Part shown: in pieces, positions 20,076 to 32,186 of the stretch | Layout of the letters: every line of letters starts with the position of its first letter | How positions within the stretch are numbered: the stretch's first letter is position 1 | DNA from: Labia minor | Lineage: Eukaryota; Arthropoda; Insecta; Dermaptera; Spongiphoridae | Length of the DNA stretch: 64,000 bases | Direction: 5' to 3' | Assembly: GCA_963082975.1 (NCBI GenBank) | Contig: OY720347.1 | Span: forward strand, 33,063,398-33,127,397 | The notes under the pieces: model-generated | Told to the model about the DNA's origin: nothing | Databases searched by the model: none | Seen by the model: the letters and a program-made list of their open reading frames with translations, nothing else | Made by a program: the position numbers and the translations under genes

Positions 20076-21124
20076 AATTATAAATATATATAATAGTGTT
20101 AAACCATTTTACTTTATAATTTAAATTAATTAGTTTGTTTATTTTTATTGTTGTTAAAACATAATAATAATAACCTAACCTATTTATATGCAGGAAAGTC
20201 TAGGAGAGGGCACTCCCGATTTTTTCAGTAAAATTAAAAAAAAAATAAAAACATTCACTTATTAATACAAAACACATCTCATAAAAAATATTATTTTCAT
20301 TTTTTTTTTATATATTTTTATTTTTTATATATATATAATTTTTTTTATAATATTTTAATTACTTAATATACTTTAATTTATATTTTATTTAATACTTATA
20401 CTTTAATTTTTTATTTAATTAAAAAATTATAAATTGTAAAAATATTTGCTCTCAATTAATTTAAATAGTATTAAGTACTGAAATTATCAAATTTAAAATT
20501 TAAAAAAAAAATATTTTAAGAAATCTCTAATAGTAAGTTGAATATGACAATTTATTAATCAATGTGTTTCATATATCATAGTGAATATTTTTTTTAAAGA
20601 AAATATATGTGATTATATTATCATATAATTTATCCATTTATATATTGATTCATTTTTTTCTTTGTTTAAAAAAAAAAACTTGCAAATAATATGATAGAAG
20701 ATTAAACATATTTTCCCATTAAAAATATTTTCTCGCTTATCTTCCTTCATCACTTTCATTGATAATTTTTGTTTCCAATGAAAAACGGTCCCAATTCTAA
20801 TGCTAATTTTATATAATTTGCTGAGAAAGATGGTAAAAAAAATAGAAAAGAAAATTGAAATGAAATGAATGAAAGAATATTTTAAAATTATTTAAGATTT
20901 ATTTAAATTTTTTTTTTTTTTTTGGACTTGATGAATTTAAGTAAATTAATTAGTTTTTTTTAATATATTAATAAATAATTTTAAATTGAATGTTTGAAAA
21001 AAAAATTATTAGGATTTGAATATTTTAGTATAAAATAAATGAATAATTTTATAAAAATTGTCTCTTCCTAACAGATTTTTTTTTTGTATGAAATTATTTC
21101 AAAACAGAAAAAAAATATTATTAT
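20076..21124. other. AT-rich stretch, nothing recognised
   Basis: A/T-rich with long A and T runs. A short balanced patch at about 20190-20225 (AAGTCTAGGAGAGGGCACTC) may be a repeat fragment but has no partner in the window. Confidence 0.5.
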
Positions 21125-22170
21125 ATAAGTGGAGTTGGAATTTGCCTAGAAGGTGAAACTAATTCAAGCTGACATTTTATAACCAACTCGCTCCCACAAC
21201 GGATCTATAAACGAGTTGTCATGTAATAGTAATCGAATCTGCAATGAAATAAAGTTGCTAGTGTTTTATTTCATTGAAAAAAAAAATCCCAAGATCTGAT
21301 AGAAATAATAAATACGGATTGGAAGCGAAGTCAATTAGATTGAAAGTGTTAGGAAGGGTCGGATGAACGAGCCCCCAGCAGGATATCCCTTATAAATGGC
21401 TCCATCTCCCAGCAACTGTGATATATTGAGTTAGCACGAAGCCAATCAGGTCATATCATCGTTGAATTTATATATAATTCTTAAGCTATCAGATTACAAG
21501 GTCAATTAATTTTAAAATAGCAATCGTTTCGGAATGAGTGATCAACAGGTCATACTCCCTTGATGAGATAAAAGTGAGATTTGGCCTAGCAGAAGATCCA
21601 ATTAGAGTTTAGTCAGTGAATTTAGCCATTTTTGGATTCGATTGATAATAAATACTACAAACCGAACTGGTGCTCTCGGAGTGTACGCATAGGTGAAGTT
21701 GTGGGGGCGGTGCACATATCGACGACATAGAAAAACATAGATGCACAAATGAATAAACAATATACAAAGGCACTTGTCAAGAGAAGAGTTGGTGTATGGC
21801 GCACGTTATCAGCGACATGAATACGAGGTTGGCATGCCGGAGAGAATGGAGGCCCCCCACCCCGGCGCCTCTTCCCCCCGATGACTTAAACCCCAGCGGA
21901 GAGGAACAATTGCATCGAATCGTGGCTGAGAAAAAAAAATAATGATGTATACAATTGAATGACAGCCTCCGTTGGAATCAGAGCCGACATTGATTTGGAT
22001 GTAAGTAAAAAGAGGGAAAGAGAAGGCGGATATCTGCACGTTTCCGTAGCTCCTCTTATCACCTTACTCACTGGCCATACATTACCAATACCTTGTTTGT
22101 TAAATACAATCCAAAACATGTTCTCTGATAGGACAGCAACTCCTAACAGGCATTAATTTAAGCTCCTCTC
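21125..22170. other. Island of balanced composition, no product recognised
   Basis: About 1 kb stands out from its AT-rich surroundings, with the richest part at 21690-22100. Splice-like signals occur on both strands. On plus, GAT then GTAAGTA at about 21998-22006 follows a short ATG frame (MTASVGIRADIDLD). On minus, a T-rich tract then CTCAG at about 21924-21935 is followed by two frames open for 35-40 codons. Neither translation resembles a known family and no TE signature was found. It could be a promoter, an untranslated or non-coding RNA exon, or older unique DNA. Confidence 0.4.
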
Positions 22171-22875
22171 CGTCGTTGTTTTCTATCAGTTGAATATAGG
22201 AGTGACATTTGTGTTAAGATAACAACTCTTTAAATGCCATTTGACGATCTCGTCATATAAATAAACCGTAATATCATATCTCTTATTAGCAAGATATTCA
22301 ATTTTCCTGAATAGCTAAATGTTACCCAGAGGCTCACTTTTTCCCCCTAAATTATATCAGTAATATTTAAATATTTGCTTTTCTTTCTGAATGAGCTTTA
22401 TTAATCTATATAGGTTTAGATAAATTAACTTATATATATATAAACTTTATCGAATATGTTTAAACGAAAATATTTTATAAGTATTTTACAGGTGTTAATC
22501 TAATATTTTAAAATTGAAAATGATAAATGTTAGGCAAAAAGTAAAAGATAATAAAAAGAAATGATAAAGAAATTTTTCAATATATTATTAATAATTTTTT
22601 AAACTGATTATTTATATATATTTTAGTTTATTTATTTACATAATAATTAAATAATGAATAATAAGTTATAATTAAGTTATTTTTTCATTTATTTACAGAT
22701 TCCTCTTTATAAAGAATTAACCTATTATATATTATATAATGAGTCTAAATAAGAACGTAATATCATAAATTTAAAAGTTAAAAATAATTCTATTTAAACA
22801 AAAATAAAAACTCATTTGGTAGATTATTTCTTATAAATCGTTATTAACAAAATTCGAGACTATAATAAAAAAAAT
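22171..22875. other. AT-rich stretch, nothing recognised
   Basis: A/T-rich filler between the balanced island and family B copy B2. Confidence 0.5.
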
Positions 22876-23788
22876 CTGTGTCTCCACTCGACTATCTCGA
22901 AAATTTGAATTGAATTAATTAACATAAATTAACATATTACTTATATTTAAATTAAATTTAATTAATTAAATTATAAATTAAGTTTGAATTAATTAAAAAT
23001 TAATTTTTTATAGTGTAGTATTGTTATTCAATTAAATTAAAAAATTAATTCTTTGTTGATGGCATCACGTGCTGGAGCGTGATTGCCAGTCAACGTGTTA
23101 AAAAATGAATTCCGATACTTTCAGCGATTCAATCAAGCTGAAATTCTATATAAAGCACGTTTATACAATTTTTAATCATTTGAGAAACTATCAAACATAT
23201 ATATTTATTTTTACGGTCAGTTTAAAGGAAAAAAAATGAAAACGTGGTGGGTAATGACTCTCTTCCGAATCAGCTGCATTTCTCAAAAGTTGATAGAAAA
23301 CTACGAATTTTGCCGAATAATGCCGGTGTACCAAATCTCATTATTCTAGCTCAAACCGTTTTTTGTCTAATCTTGTCTACATACACACATACACACACAC
23401 ACACACACATAAAACAACCCTCTGACTTTGTACGTCCTACGCAAGGACAACGCCTATCAAGCCTGCTATATCAATGAGGTGTCCTATGATCAGTAGAACG
23501 GGTCCTCTCAACCTTTACCTTGATTTTCTTGATCGGAGGCGTTATCAAGTAGCTTTTCCCCAATGTTGTTCCCGGAGGCTGGGTTGACTCCGTCCCATAG
23601 ACCCCAGCTAGGGAAATTCCCTTGCCAGACCCGGAACTTGAACCCGGGACCATGTGTAACCCAATGGCGCCTTATACACACACATATATATATGTGTATG
23701 TACAGACATTTTTCTCAATCTCAGGGGCCTTCAAAACGTATAAAAACATCAAAATCTCGACATCGAAAATTGGCGAAATAGTTATAAA
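22876..23788 (+). repeat. Family B element, copy B2, interrupted by a SINE
   Basis: Starts with TGTGTCTCCACTCGACTATC as other copies do. It carries the CACGTGCTGGAGCGTG box, a Kpn-free AT-rich middle and the three-box module on the minus strand (about 23263-23355). The (CA)n run (about 23380-23410) is split by a SINE (23411-23671) and continues as ACACACATATATAT. The hairpin end is damaged: the left arm is lost and only TGGCGAAATAGT remains (about 23771). Confidence 0.75.
23411..23671 (-). mobile_element. tRNA-derived SINE (SINE-I), inserted in family B
   Basis: On the minus strand the head contains a perfect B-box, CGGGTTCAAGTTCCGG (about 23631-23647), preceded by GGCGCCATTGGGTTACACA. The body includes GGCAAGGGAATTTCCC, AGTCAACCCAGCCTCC, ATCAAGAAAATCAAGGTAAA and CTGATCATAGGACACCTCAT, shared with copies at 32187, 34138, 39961, 49840 and 52806. 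It is the best-preserved copy seen here. Frames over it (60-77 residues) are not genes. Confidence 0.75.
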
Positions 23789-24718
23789 ATATAGTTCAAA
23801 AAATTATATATACCTAGATACTCTATCTTATGAAAATTAATTTAAAATTAAAAGATTGACCTAGACTCCTCGATATAGTTCTATGATACCACATGTGTTT
23901 AGGGATAATCAACCTTGTATATATTTATTGGCTAATAAACACATTTTTAAACATATTTTCTTGTTATAGTCCTGGTCAGTGGAACTCGTTACTTACGTTA
24001 GTTTACGCAATTTATAATTTAATAAAAGATAAAAACAATATAAATTGAATAAAATAAAAAAATATATAAATGGCAACTGATTAAGGTCCGAAAGATAAAA
24101 ATAACCGAAAGATAAAAATAAAAAAAAGTATTTCCTCACTTAAATTAAGTGAATTTCTGTAGAATTGTAATTTTTTGGTTAATTATATAATTTTATCTCG
24201 ATATTAATATATAGAAATGATTTTAATGTGTATTTGCTTCATAAATGAATACAGTATAAATAAATACAAAATTAAACACTAACTTTATCAAATGATATTA
24301 TTATATCATTATATAAATAAAAATTATATATATATATATATAAAATATTGTTTTTTTATATACTTTTCAAGGTGTTGTTCATTAAATTGTATTATTACAA
24401 AAGTTTATATTTTTTTTTTATATTCCTTTTTGAAGTCTTATGCATACTAATAAGGGTAGTTCTAGTTTGTTGACCCACTCGTCCAGGCAATTGTTTATGA
24501 ACTAAAGTCAACACCGGTGACTGTTATCGCATAATAAAATATAATAAGTCTTTAGTGTGGGAATTATGACCTTCTATATTTATAAATTTAATTAAAATGA
24601 GATGAATACATCCCTGTATTAGTAACATATCCTAATTATATTAAATATTAAAGTATTAACTGAATATATCTATTACTATACTAAATATAATTTTACTGTT
24701 ATTATTAGTAATAATTTT
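23789..24718. other. AT-rich stretch with a (TA)n run
   Basis: A/T-rich, (TA)n at about 24327-24343. A patch at about 24450-24520 is more balanced but unrecognised. Confidence 0.5.
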
Positions 24719-25358
24719 TACCGACCGACGATAGTAAGGGAGGTATTGTTTTCACACCAAATTTCACATGTGGAGATTTTTACATATCTCCACGAATCAT
24801 GCATTTTCTAAACAGAAAAAAGTATTTTTAGCATGATGTCTGCCCGTCCGTCTGTCCGTCTGTCCGTCCGTATAGATGTGTACAGCCTGAACGGCTCAAC
24901 CGATTTTGATGAAATTTGGTATATTTACTTAATGCATCAGTGGGATGAATTGATCAACTTTTGGTGCAATTCCGGAAACCGGAAGTGGTAGTATTAGCGA
25001 TCGACGATAGGAAGGAAAGGGTTATTTTCACACCAAAGGAGATTTTTTTATATTATATATCACCACGAATCATGCACTTTGTATTGGTTTTATCCTCGAG
25101 AAAAATCATATTTATTAGTTTTTTCTTGATTTAAAATTATATGACGTCATCCAGCCATTCATGACGTCACAGCCTGGTCTTGCATATATATTATAAATAA
25201 AATAAAATTAAAAATGTTTATATTTATTATTTATGTATCCATATCTGTTTTTTATTACATTAATAGATATATGAAAATTATTTGAAATTGTTTCTGTAGC
25301 TGGAAATTAATTTATTTCAAACCGTCGGTCGGTTCGGACCTGGCCACAGGTCAACTTA
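24719..25358 (+). repeat. Family A element, copy A2
   Basis: Same structure as A1: TACCGACCGACG start, (TGTCCGTC)n, three-box module, partial end-block duplicate, two CRE sites (25142-25149, 25162-25169), and GACCTG/GCCA/CAGGTC hairpin with AACTTA. Differences from A1 are few by eye: one CCCG for TCCG change in the microsatellite, TAGT for TTGT after CCGGAAGTGG, and a short TATA insertion near 25050. This similarity suggests recent amplification. Confidence 0.85.
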
Positions 25359-25494
25359 TTAAAAATTCTTTGATAACGTTAATCTTTTCAAATAATTTTT
25401 ATATTTATAGTACATATTTATATTTTCGTTTTAAATAAAATAAAATAATCATATATATAAATAACTAATATTAATAATTAAGTGGTAGATATCA

Positions 25495-25580
25495 GTTTAA
25501 ATGGCAGTGGAGGGTGGGTGGCAAAACGCATGTGTTTCAACTTGGAGGTCCTGGGTTCCAACCAGTTCCAACTCAAAAAT
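25495..25580 (+). mobile_element. tRNA-like SINE head, possible
   Basis: GGGTGGCAAAACGC resembles an A-box, and TGGGTTCCAACC about 30 bases later resembles a B-box, at tRNA-like spacing. It does not fold as a complete tRNA. Its body matches neither SINE family clearly, so it may be a diverged copy or a third family. Confidence 0.4.
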
Positions 25581-25658
25581 TATCATAATTGAGGTTTTTA
25601 TTTAAAAATATTGATTATTGTCAATATATTATGTGGAAGAGAGACACAAGTTGTAACT

Positions 25659-25691
25659 ACTGTTTAAATCACTAGATAGCATTTAAACAGT
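25659..25691. repeat. Perfect 11-bp hairpin
   Basis: ACTGTTTAAAT and ATTTAAACAGT form a perfect stem around an 11-base loop (CACTAGATAGC). It lies in a balanced patch (25590-25920) with no other recognised content. It could mark the end of a repeat. Confidence 0.5.
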
Positions 25692-27231
25692 CTGTAATTC
25701 TCACAGTTTTATACGGCCATTCTGTGTAAGACCGTCACATATATGAAATAGTGTCATATTTTATAAAGTGTCATGATTTTGATTTCATAGTTTTGGTGAA
25801 TACAGTCATATTTTGTGTTGGATTATTGTGAAGTATTCAAAAGGCGAACTATTTTTTGGGCAAGACTGTTACATATTTAAATAAGGGGGTTTAAAAGGGT
25901 TCGTATGTGTACATAAATTACAAATTATTAGTCGAAATCATAGTTTAAAATGCCTCTCAATTATATGTAAAGCCGTTTGTTTCTATTATTTATCCATGTA
26001 AAGATATAATTGTTTAATATTTTACAATGCCTTTCCTGGAAATCTATTAATTTTGAGTTATGTATACTTTCAAACCGACGATATATGAAGACATTTTTCT
26101 TGTAAATAAGTATTAATCATATAAAATGTGAATTAATAATTTATTTAATTTTAATTTATTTGAGTAAAAATAATAATTAGTTTAATATTAGAATGTATTT
26201 TTGGATAATTACAATGTTATAAATTTAGAATTTTCATTTAATATTTTTTTCATTGTTTATAAATATGCAAGAAATATATTCTAGAGGAAAATCCATATTG
26301 AATTGACATTAAAAAGTTGAAGGGTGACAGACAGAGATACAGTCAAGCATGAAAAAAAAATTGTTTAATCAAAAAATATATATAAAAAAAAATGTTAAAC
26401 TCTTTACATAGTATTCACAAATATTGTTATATATATAAAAACGATATCCTTTATATTATCAATACCCATATAATTCAATATAAATATTTTATCAATTTAT
26501 ATTCAAGTTAAGCAGTATGCTTTGTAAATTAGATCAAGCTTTGGTATCGAGAGATTATACATTATGAATGTTTGGTTATTAGTATTAATTCTCTCTTTCT
26601 CTGATTGGATGAATCGAATTCATGTAAAGGGGTTCCAACTATCCTGCTTGTATTTAGCAACTTTTAAAGGTATCTCTAATTAGAACCAAAGGATGTCAAT
26701 TTAATAACCAAATATTAATTTATTTAAACATGATCTTAAATATCTTTGAAGAATTATATATTCATATATTTTGAAAAATTAGACTTTCATAAAGAATCAA
26801 AATATTTTATCTCAAAATATATAAATTATCGTCCTTTAAAGTAAAACAGAATAAAAAAAATAAACTGATTTATAACTTGTAATCATTAATTAAATTATAA
26901 AATAATCAATATTACATAAATTACAGAAGCAATTGTGTATTTATATAATATTGAGGTATATATCTGATATGAATAAATGCTGTAATTAAGAATTTTTTGA
27001 AATTCATGCTAGTTTTATAAAATATTGTCTACTGGCGTATCCATAGATAATGCATTGTCTCAAAAGCTGTACAAAATATTTCATAGACATTTTTTACAGA
27101 TTTTCTAACGTTAGTAATTATAATTGTAATTATAGATTTAAGAAAAATGTAATTTTGATTCTTCATTTGTCTATAACGTAGAAAAACCAAATTGTAAAAC
27201 TAGTAATCAAATAATGCCTATAAAAAACATA
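25692..27231. other. AT-rich stretch, nothing recognised
   Basis: A related pair, AAGACCGTCACATAT (about 25721) and AAGACTGTTACATAT (about 25862), suggests an old repeat. The remainder is A/T-rich filler. Confidence 0.4.
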
Positions 27232-27239
27232 ATATTAGA

Positions 27240-27413
27240 TAGGGTGACGACCATATTTCGAAAACACCAATCCGGGACAAACGGTTTACCTTTATTTTTT
27301 TTTTAAGAACCAAATTGAAAAAAATTTAGAAAAAAAGTCGGAAATGTCCTAAATACTTAATGAGCACTTAAAAACGGGACAATCCCGGAAAACAGGGACG
27401 TTTGGTCACCCTA
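27240..27413. mobile_element. Short hAT-type MITE with perfect 8-bp duplication
   Basis: The 174-bp element begins TAGGGTGACGACCA and ends TGGTCACCCTA. The flanking 8-mers ATATTAGA (27232-27239 and 27414-27421) are identical. Internal CCGGGACAAACGG and ACGGGACAATCCCGG resemble sub-terminal motifs of known hAT-type MITEs. It is too short to encode a protein. Confidence 0.88.
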
Positions 27414-27421
27414 ATATTAGA

Positions 27422-28230
27422 TGTACTAGGTAGAAACTGAAAACTTAAAAGAGTATACTTAGATATATTTATTTATTTACAAATATTCAAACATGATTAA
27501 TTCTATTTTAAGTTAAAACCACGTTTTATCGCTTGTTTATAGTCAAAGTTTAGCTGAACGTACAATGTTAATTTTTTAAAAATGTTTAAAGTAGGCAATT
27601 TACATTTTATATTAGAAAATAGATAAACCAATAAATATAATACGAACATTTACGCACCTAGGCCTTATTGTCTCTGACAAGGGTTCAAATTAAAAAAAAA
27701 AAAATCTATAAACCGTGTTTGTTATCTATATCTATAAATATATATATATATATATATAAAGTTCACTACCTTAAACGTTAACACGTATTTGAAGAGAAGT
27801 CTTAAAAGATTGAAGCCATTTAGATTTGTTGAGTAAAGCAGTTTGACTTATTAAGTTAATAGAAGGTTGATTGGTTAATCAGTCAGAATACAATCTAAAC
27901 TATCATGAACAGCTGTGAATTTGTTGTTCTTTTTGTTTTTGTTATTGTTTGAGAAATGATCTATCTATAATAATAGCTAGGTAGTTTAATGTTAGATTTG
28001 TTATCTAAAATAAATAAAAAAATCTTTTCAAATTTAGTATTTACTTACTTATTAAATAAAATATAAGGTAAATGTACTTTTTCTTAGGATTACGTAAATA
28101 TAAATAAAATTGTAAAATTTATATTTTCTATTCAATTGATAATTATGTTGAGATTTCTTGAAAATTTCGTGACCTCGAATAATTTTATATTGTCTTTCAC
28201 GATTCCTCTCATGGTATTGTGTAATTAGAA

Positions 28231-28265
<35 letters not shown>

Positions 28266-28374
28266 ATATAAGTTTCAATTATATATATATAATATTATAG
28301 TTATAATTAAATTTATTAAAATAATAAAAGAAAATATTTTTTAAATGAAAATTAGTTTACAATAACGATTAAGC
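27422..28374. other. AT-rich stretch with (TA)n runs
   Basis: (TA)n at about 27737-27757 and 28235-28262. A balanced patch at about 27760-27920 shows no recognised content. Confidence 0.5.
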
Positions 28375-28530
28375 TAAATGTAAACTCATATTAGTCAGTT
28401 TAGTCATTTATTATTCGTTTAGTTATCAGATTAAATATTATATTATAGAATTTTTGTGAACTTAATGGGTTTGATTCTTCATCTTCAGTAGTTCAGAATT
28501 TTACCACTTCAATTACGCTCTTGTTAAGAT
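28375..28530 (-). mobile_element. SINE-II, copy 2
   Basis: On the minus strand it has AGTGGTAAAATTC (A-box position), GAAGATGAAGAATCAAACCC (B-box region, degraded) and AAGTTCACAAAAATTCTATA. The body includes CTGACTAATATG, matching the copy at 6055-6212 in order and spacing. Confidence 0.55.
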
Positions 28531-29054
28531 TCATACCAGTTAAATTTCAATAATATTAATAAAATGGTATTTTGAGGTATCATATATGGATTACAATTTT
28601 TTAAGGCTTTATAGAAATATTACAAAAAAAATGATAAAATCTAAAAAGCATTTGGGTTTTTATGATTTACAATATTTCATGAATGGAACATTTAGTTCAT
28701 TTTTAATCCTAATGGAATTTAGTTTATAATATTATTGTTGATAAAAAAAAATGAAATTTTTAATATTATAAAGAATATTTTTTATTATTGAATTAAATTA
28801 ATAAAATAATACTTTTAATTAAAACATGTATTTTTTATGACAAAATGCAAAAACTAATTTCATTCTCGTTTGGATTTAAAGAGATGAAAAATTATCAAGT
28901 TGTAATAATATAAAGAGTGCTATTATTAGATTAAAAAATGTTATTGTATACTATTGACGTTACAATACATTAATTTCATTATTACATTATAAATAACAAT
29001 TTTTCCATTTTTTTAAAAAAGAGAATAAACTATTTGATTTATATTAAAAATTAA
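28531..29054. other. AT-rich stretch, nothing recognised
   Basis: A/T-rich filler without supported features. Confidence 0.5.
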
Positions 29055-29726
29055 TAAGTTGACCTGTGGCCAGGTCCGAACCGACCGTCGGTTTGAAGTA
29101 AATTAATTTCTAGCTACAGAAACAATTTCAAATAATTTTAATATATCTATTAATGTAATAAAAAACAGATATGAATACATAAATAATAAATATAAACCTT
29201 TTTAATTTTATTTTATTTATAATATATATGTAAGACCAGGCTGTGACGTCATGAATGGCTGGATGACGTCATATAATTTTAAATCAAGAAAAAACTAATA
29301 AATATGATTTTCCCGAGGATAAAACCAATACAAAGTGTATGATTCGTGGTGATATATAAAAAAATCTCCTCATGTGAAATTAGGTGTGAAAATAACCCTT
29401 CCCTTCCTATCGTCGATCGCTAATACTACCACTTCCGGTTTCCGGATTTGCACCAAAAGTTGATCAATTCATCCCACTGATGCATTAAGTAAATATACCA
29501 AATTTCATCAAAATCGGTTGAGCCGTTCAGGCTGTACACATCTATACGGACGGACAGACGGACAGACGGACGGACAGACGGACAGACGGACAGACGGACG
29601 GACAGACATCATGCTAAAAATACTTTTTTCTGTTTAGAAAATGCATGATTCGTGGAGATATGTAAAAATCTCCACATGTGAAATTTGGTGTGAAAACAAT
29701 ACCTCCCTTACTATCGTCGGTCGGTA
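29055..29726 (-). repeat. Family A element, copy A3
   Basis: Minus-strand copy. The hairpin end is at the left (TAAGTTGACCTGTGGCCAGG) and the ACCGACCGACG end at the right. Both CRE sites are intact (29244-29251, 29264-29271). The partial end-block duplicate keeps the segment CTCATGTGAAATTAGGTG that is deleted in A1 and A2, and the microsatellite is longer (about 29548-29607). It faces A4 across a 160-bp spacer. Confidence 0.85.
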
Positions 29727-29886
29727 AAAATTATGAAATTATCTAAATTTATAAGTTTTTTCATTAAATTTTGTAAAAAATGTTTTTTTTTAAAGAGAGT
29801 TAAGGGTGGAGTTAAAACTATGGACTTATATATAATTAAAGAATATAAAATAATATCCATATTTATAATTATCAATTTCATTTTTT

Positions 29887-30544
29887 TACCGACCGACGAT
29901 AGTAAGGGAGGTATTGTTTTCACACCAAATTTCACATGTGGAGATTTTTACATATCTCCACGAATCATGCATTTTCTAAACAGAAAAAAGTATTTTTAGC
30001 ATGATGTCTGTCCGTCCGTCTGTCCGTCCGTCTGTCCGTCTGTCCGTCCGTATAGATGTGTACAGCCTGAACGGCTCAACCGATTTTGATGAAATTTGGT
30101 ATATTTACTTAATGCATCAGTGGGATGAATTGATCAACTTTTGGTGCAAATCCGTGAACCGGAAGTGGTAGTATTAGCGATCGACGAATGGAAGGGAAGG
30201 GTTATTTTCACACTAAATTTCACATGAGGAGATTTTTTTATATATCACCACGAATCATGCACTTTGTATTGGTTTTATCCTCGGGAAAATCATATTTATT
30301 AGTTTTTTCTTGATTTAAAATTATATTACTTCATCCAGCCATTCATGACGTCACAGCCTGGTCTTACATATAAATATATACATATATTATAAATAAAATA
30401 AAATTAAAAATATTTATGTTATATGCCTATATGTTTTTTATTACATTAATAGATATATTAAAATTATTTGAAATTGTTTCTGTAGCTGGAAATTAATTTA
30501 CTTCAAACCGTCGGTCGGTTCGGACCTGGCCACAGGTCAACTTA
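29887..30544 (+). repeat. Family A element, copy A4
   Basis: Plus-strand copy with the full end-block duplicate (AATTTCACATGAGGAG). The first CRE is mutated (TTACTTCA, about 30326); the second is intact (30346-30353). Hairpin and AACTTA end are preserved. With A3 it forms a large inverted repeat whose ACCGACCGACG ends face each other. Open frames crossing 29711-29999 belong to this junction and are not genes. Confidence 0.85.
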
Positions 30545-31365
30545 TTTTATATTTAATATATTTTTCATTAATACATATATTAATAATAAATTGATAATTA
30601 ATGATTTTCATGACTAGCTATGGTTAAAAAATTGTATTACATAAGAAAAAAATTTAGTATATAATAAAAGATTTTCCCATAATTAAACTGACAGAATCAT
30701 GTTTAATAGATTTATTTTTAGTAAAGATAATAATATCCATTTTCTCCTTTTCTTAAATCTCATTAAGTCATTTTTAAAACATTTCAAACTTACTTTCATC
30801 TCTCCGGATCTTAACGATTCAATTTCATAACAAGATAATAACCTGAAACACTGTTCTAAATATCCTAATTGTGATTTTACTGCAAAGAAATAATATTTAA
30901 TGTGAATATATAATTCACTTTTCTCTTATTTCTAAATTGAAAATTATTCTATAAATCACGACTTTTATGAAATCTTGATTTACTAAAAAAAGGAGTGTTT
31001 TTTAATTCAATTTCTCTTAGCAACAATTTTGAGTTTGATTGATGAATATATAACAGTCTCTCTCTCTCTCTCTCATTTTTTTTAATCTTTAATAAAATAA
31101 TTCTGTAATTTATTTAAAAACTTCAGAGTTTATTTAATATTGAAAAAAATTAACAATTTTGTTTTATTTGTCAATATTGGTTTATTTGATATTCTCACGT
31201 TTTTAATATCAAATTTAATAACATCTCAATTTCATCAATTCGTAGAAGAAATCAATCAATTATTCATTCCCATGCTTGTGAATGATAGGACACCTCTAAT
31301 TACATTATATGTATATTTACAACATATGAATTTACATCAGTATAATCATCATTCAAAGAAGAACA

Positions 31366-31414
<49 letters not shown>

Positions 31415-32186
31415 ATAACAATTATATTTTACATTTAACAAAACCTGTTTACTTTATTTAAAAATTTTAATATTAAAATAGAATTTAAATATTGATTTTT
31501 TTATGTAACTTTCAATTTGTATGTATATATTTCTTTATTTGTCTGATTTACATAAATAAATATAATATCATATTTTAGAAAAGTTTTTCTTGACTTGTCA
31601 TTATAATTTCCTTTCATTTTGAAAATTTTCATTTGGAAGGGGGAAACTACACCGGATTCAATCCTTATTAAAATTTTTAACATATGAATCCTTTTATTAG
31701 CTACATAATTTAACACAAAATAACGGATCTCTCGAAATTTAAAAAAAAAAATAATTTGTATCGATTTATTTGTAAATATTTAATGTAAAAGAGCGTAGAT
31801 AAAGAGTAAATGAAGCTACATTAAAATGATGGTTAAATTAATATTAATATTATATAAATATCTACAGGATAATTGTTAGTTAAAGTTATAATATAAAAAT
31901 TTAAAAAAATAAAAATAATCTCTAGTGCTACATTTTAAATAATTTAATAAAAATTAGCTTTAATATTTAATTTAATTTTTTTATATATATTTCATATTTA
32001 AAATAAAAACTATCTATATATATGTATGAATAGAGGCAGATGTGAGATTATAAGATAAGAATAGAATTTATTATCTGTAGGATATTCATTATAAACGCCT
32101 CAACAAATTTATTAATATTCTTAACCAAAACCATAATAATCTTAAAACCATATTCACAGTCCATAAGAAATAATTTTTTTAAAGTA
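30545..32186. other. AT-rich stretch with microsatellites
   Basis: (TC)n at about 31058-31074 and a long (TA)n at about 31371-31411. Small frames at 31140-31418 and 31501-31716 lack recognisable motifs; the first ends in the microsatellite. No gene supported. Confidence 0.5.

Noticed and set aside
21809-22156. Three overlapping small ORFs as genes
   Set aside because: They overlap on both strands, no homology is recognised and no consistent splice model fits; recorded as an island instead.
23244-23840. Frames of 60-77 residues
   Set aside because: They lie in family B and SINE-I sequence; their translation only reflects those repeats.
29711-29999. Overlapping frames on both strands
   Set aside because: They span the spacer and ends of the inverted family A pair.
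31140-31418. 92-residue plus-strand frame
   Set aside because: It is A/T-driven and ends in a (TA)n microsatellite; no motif.
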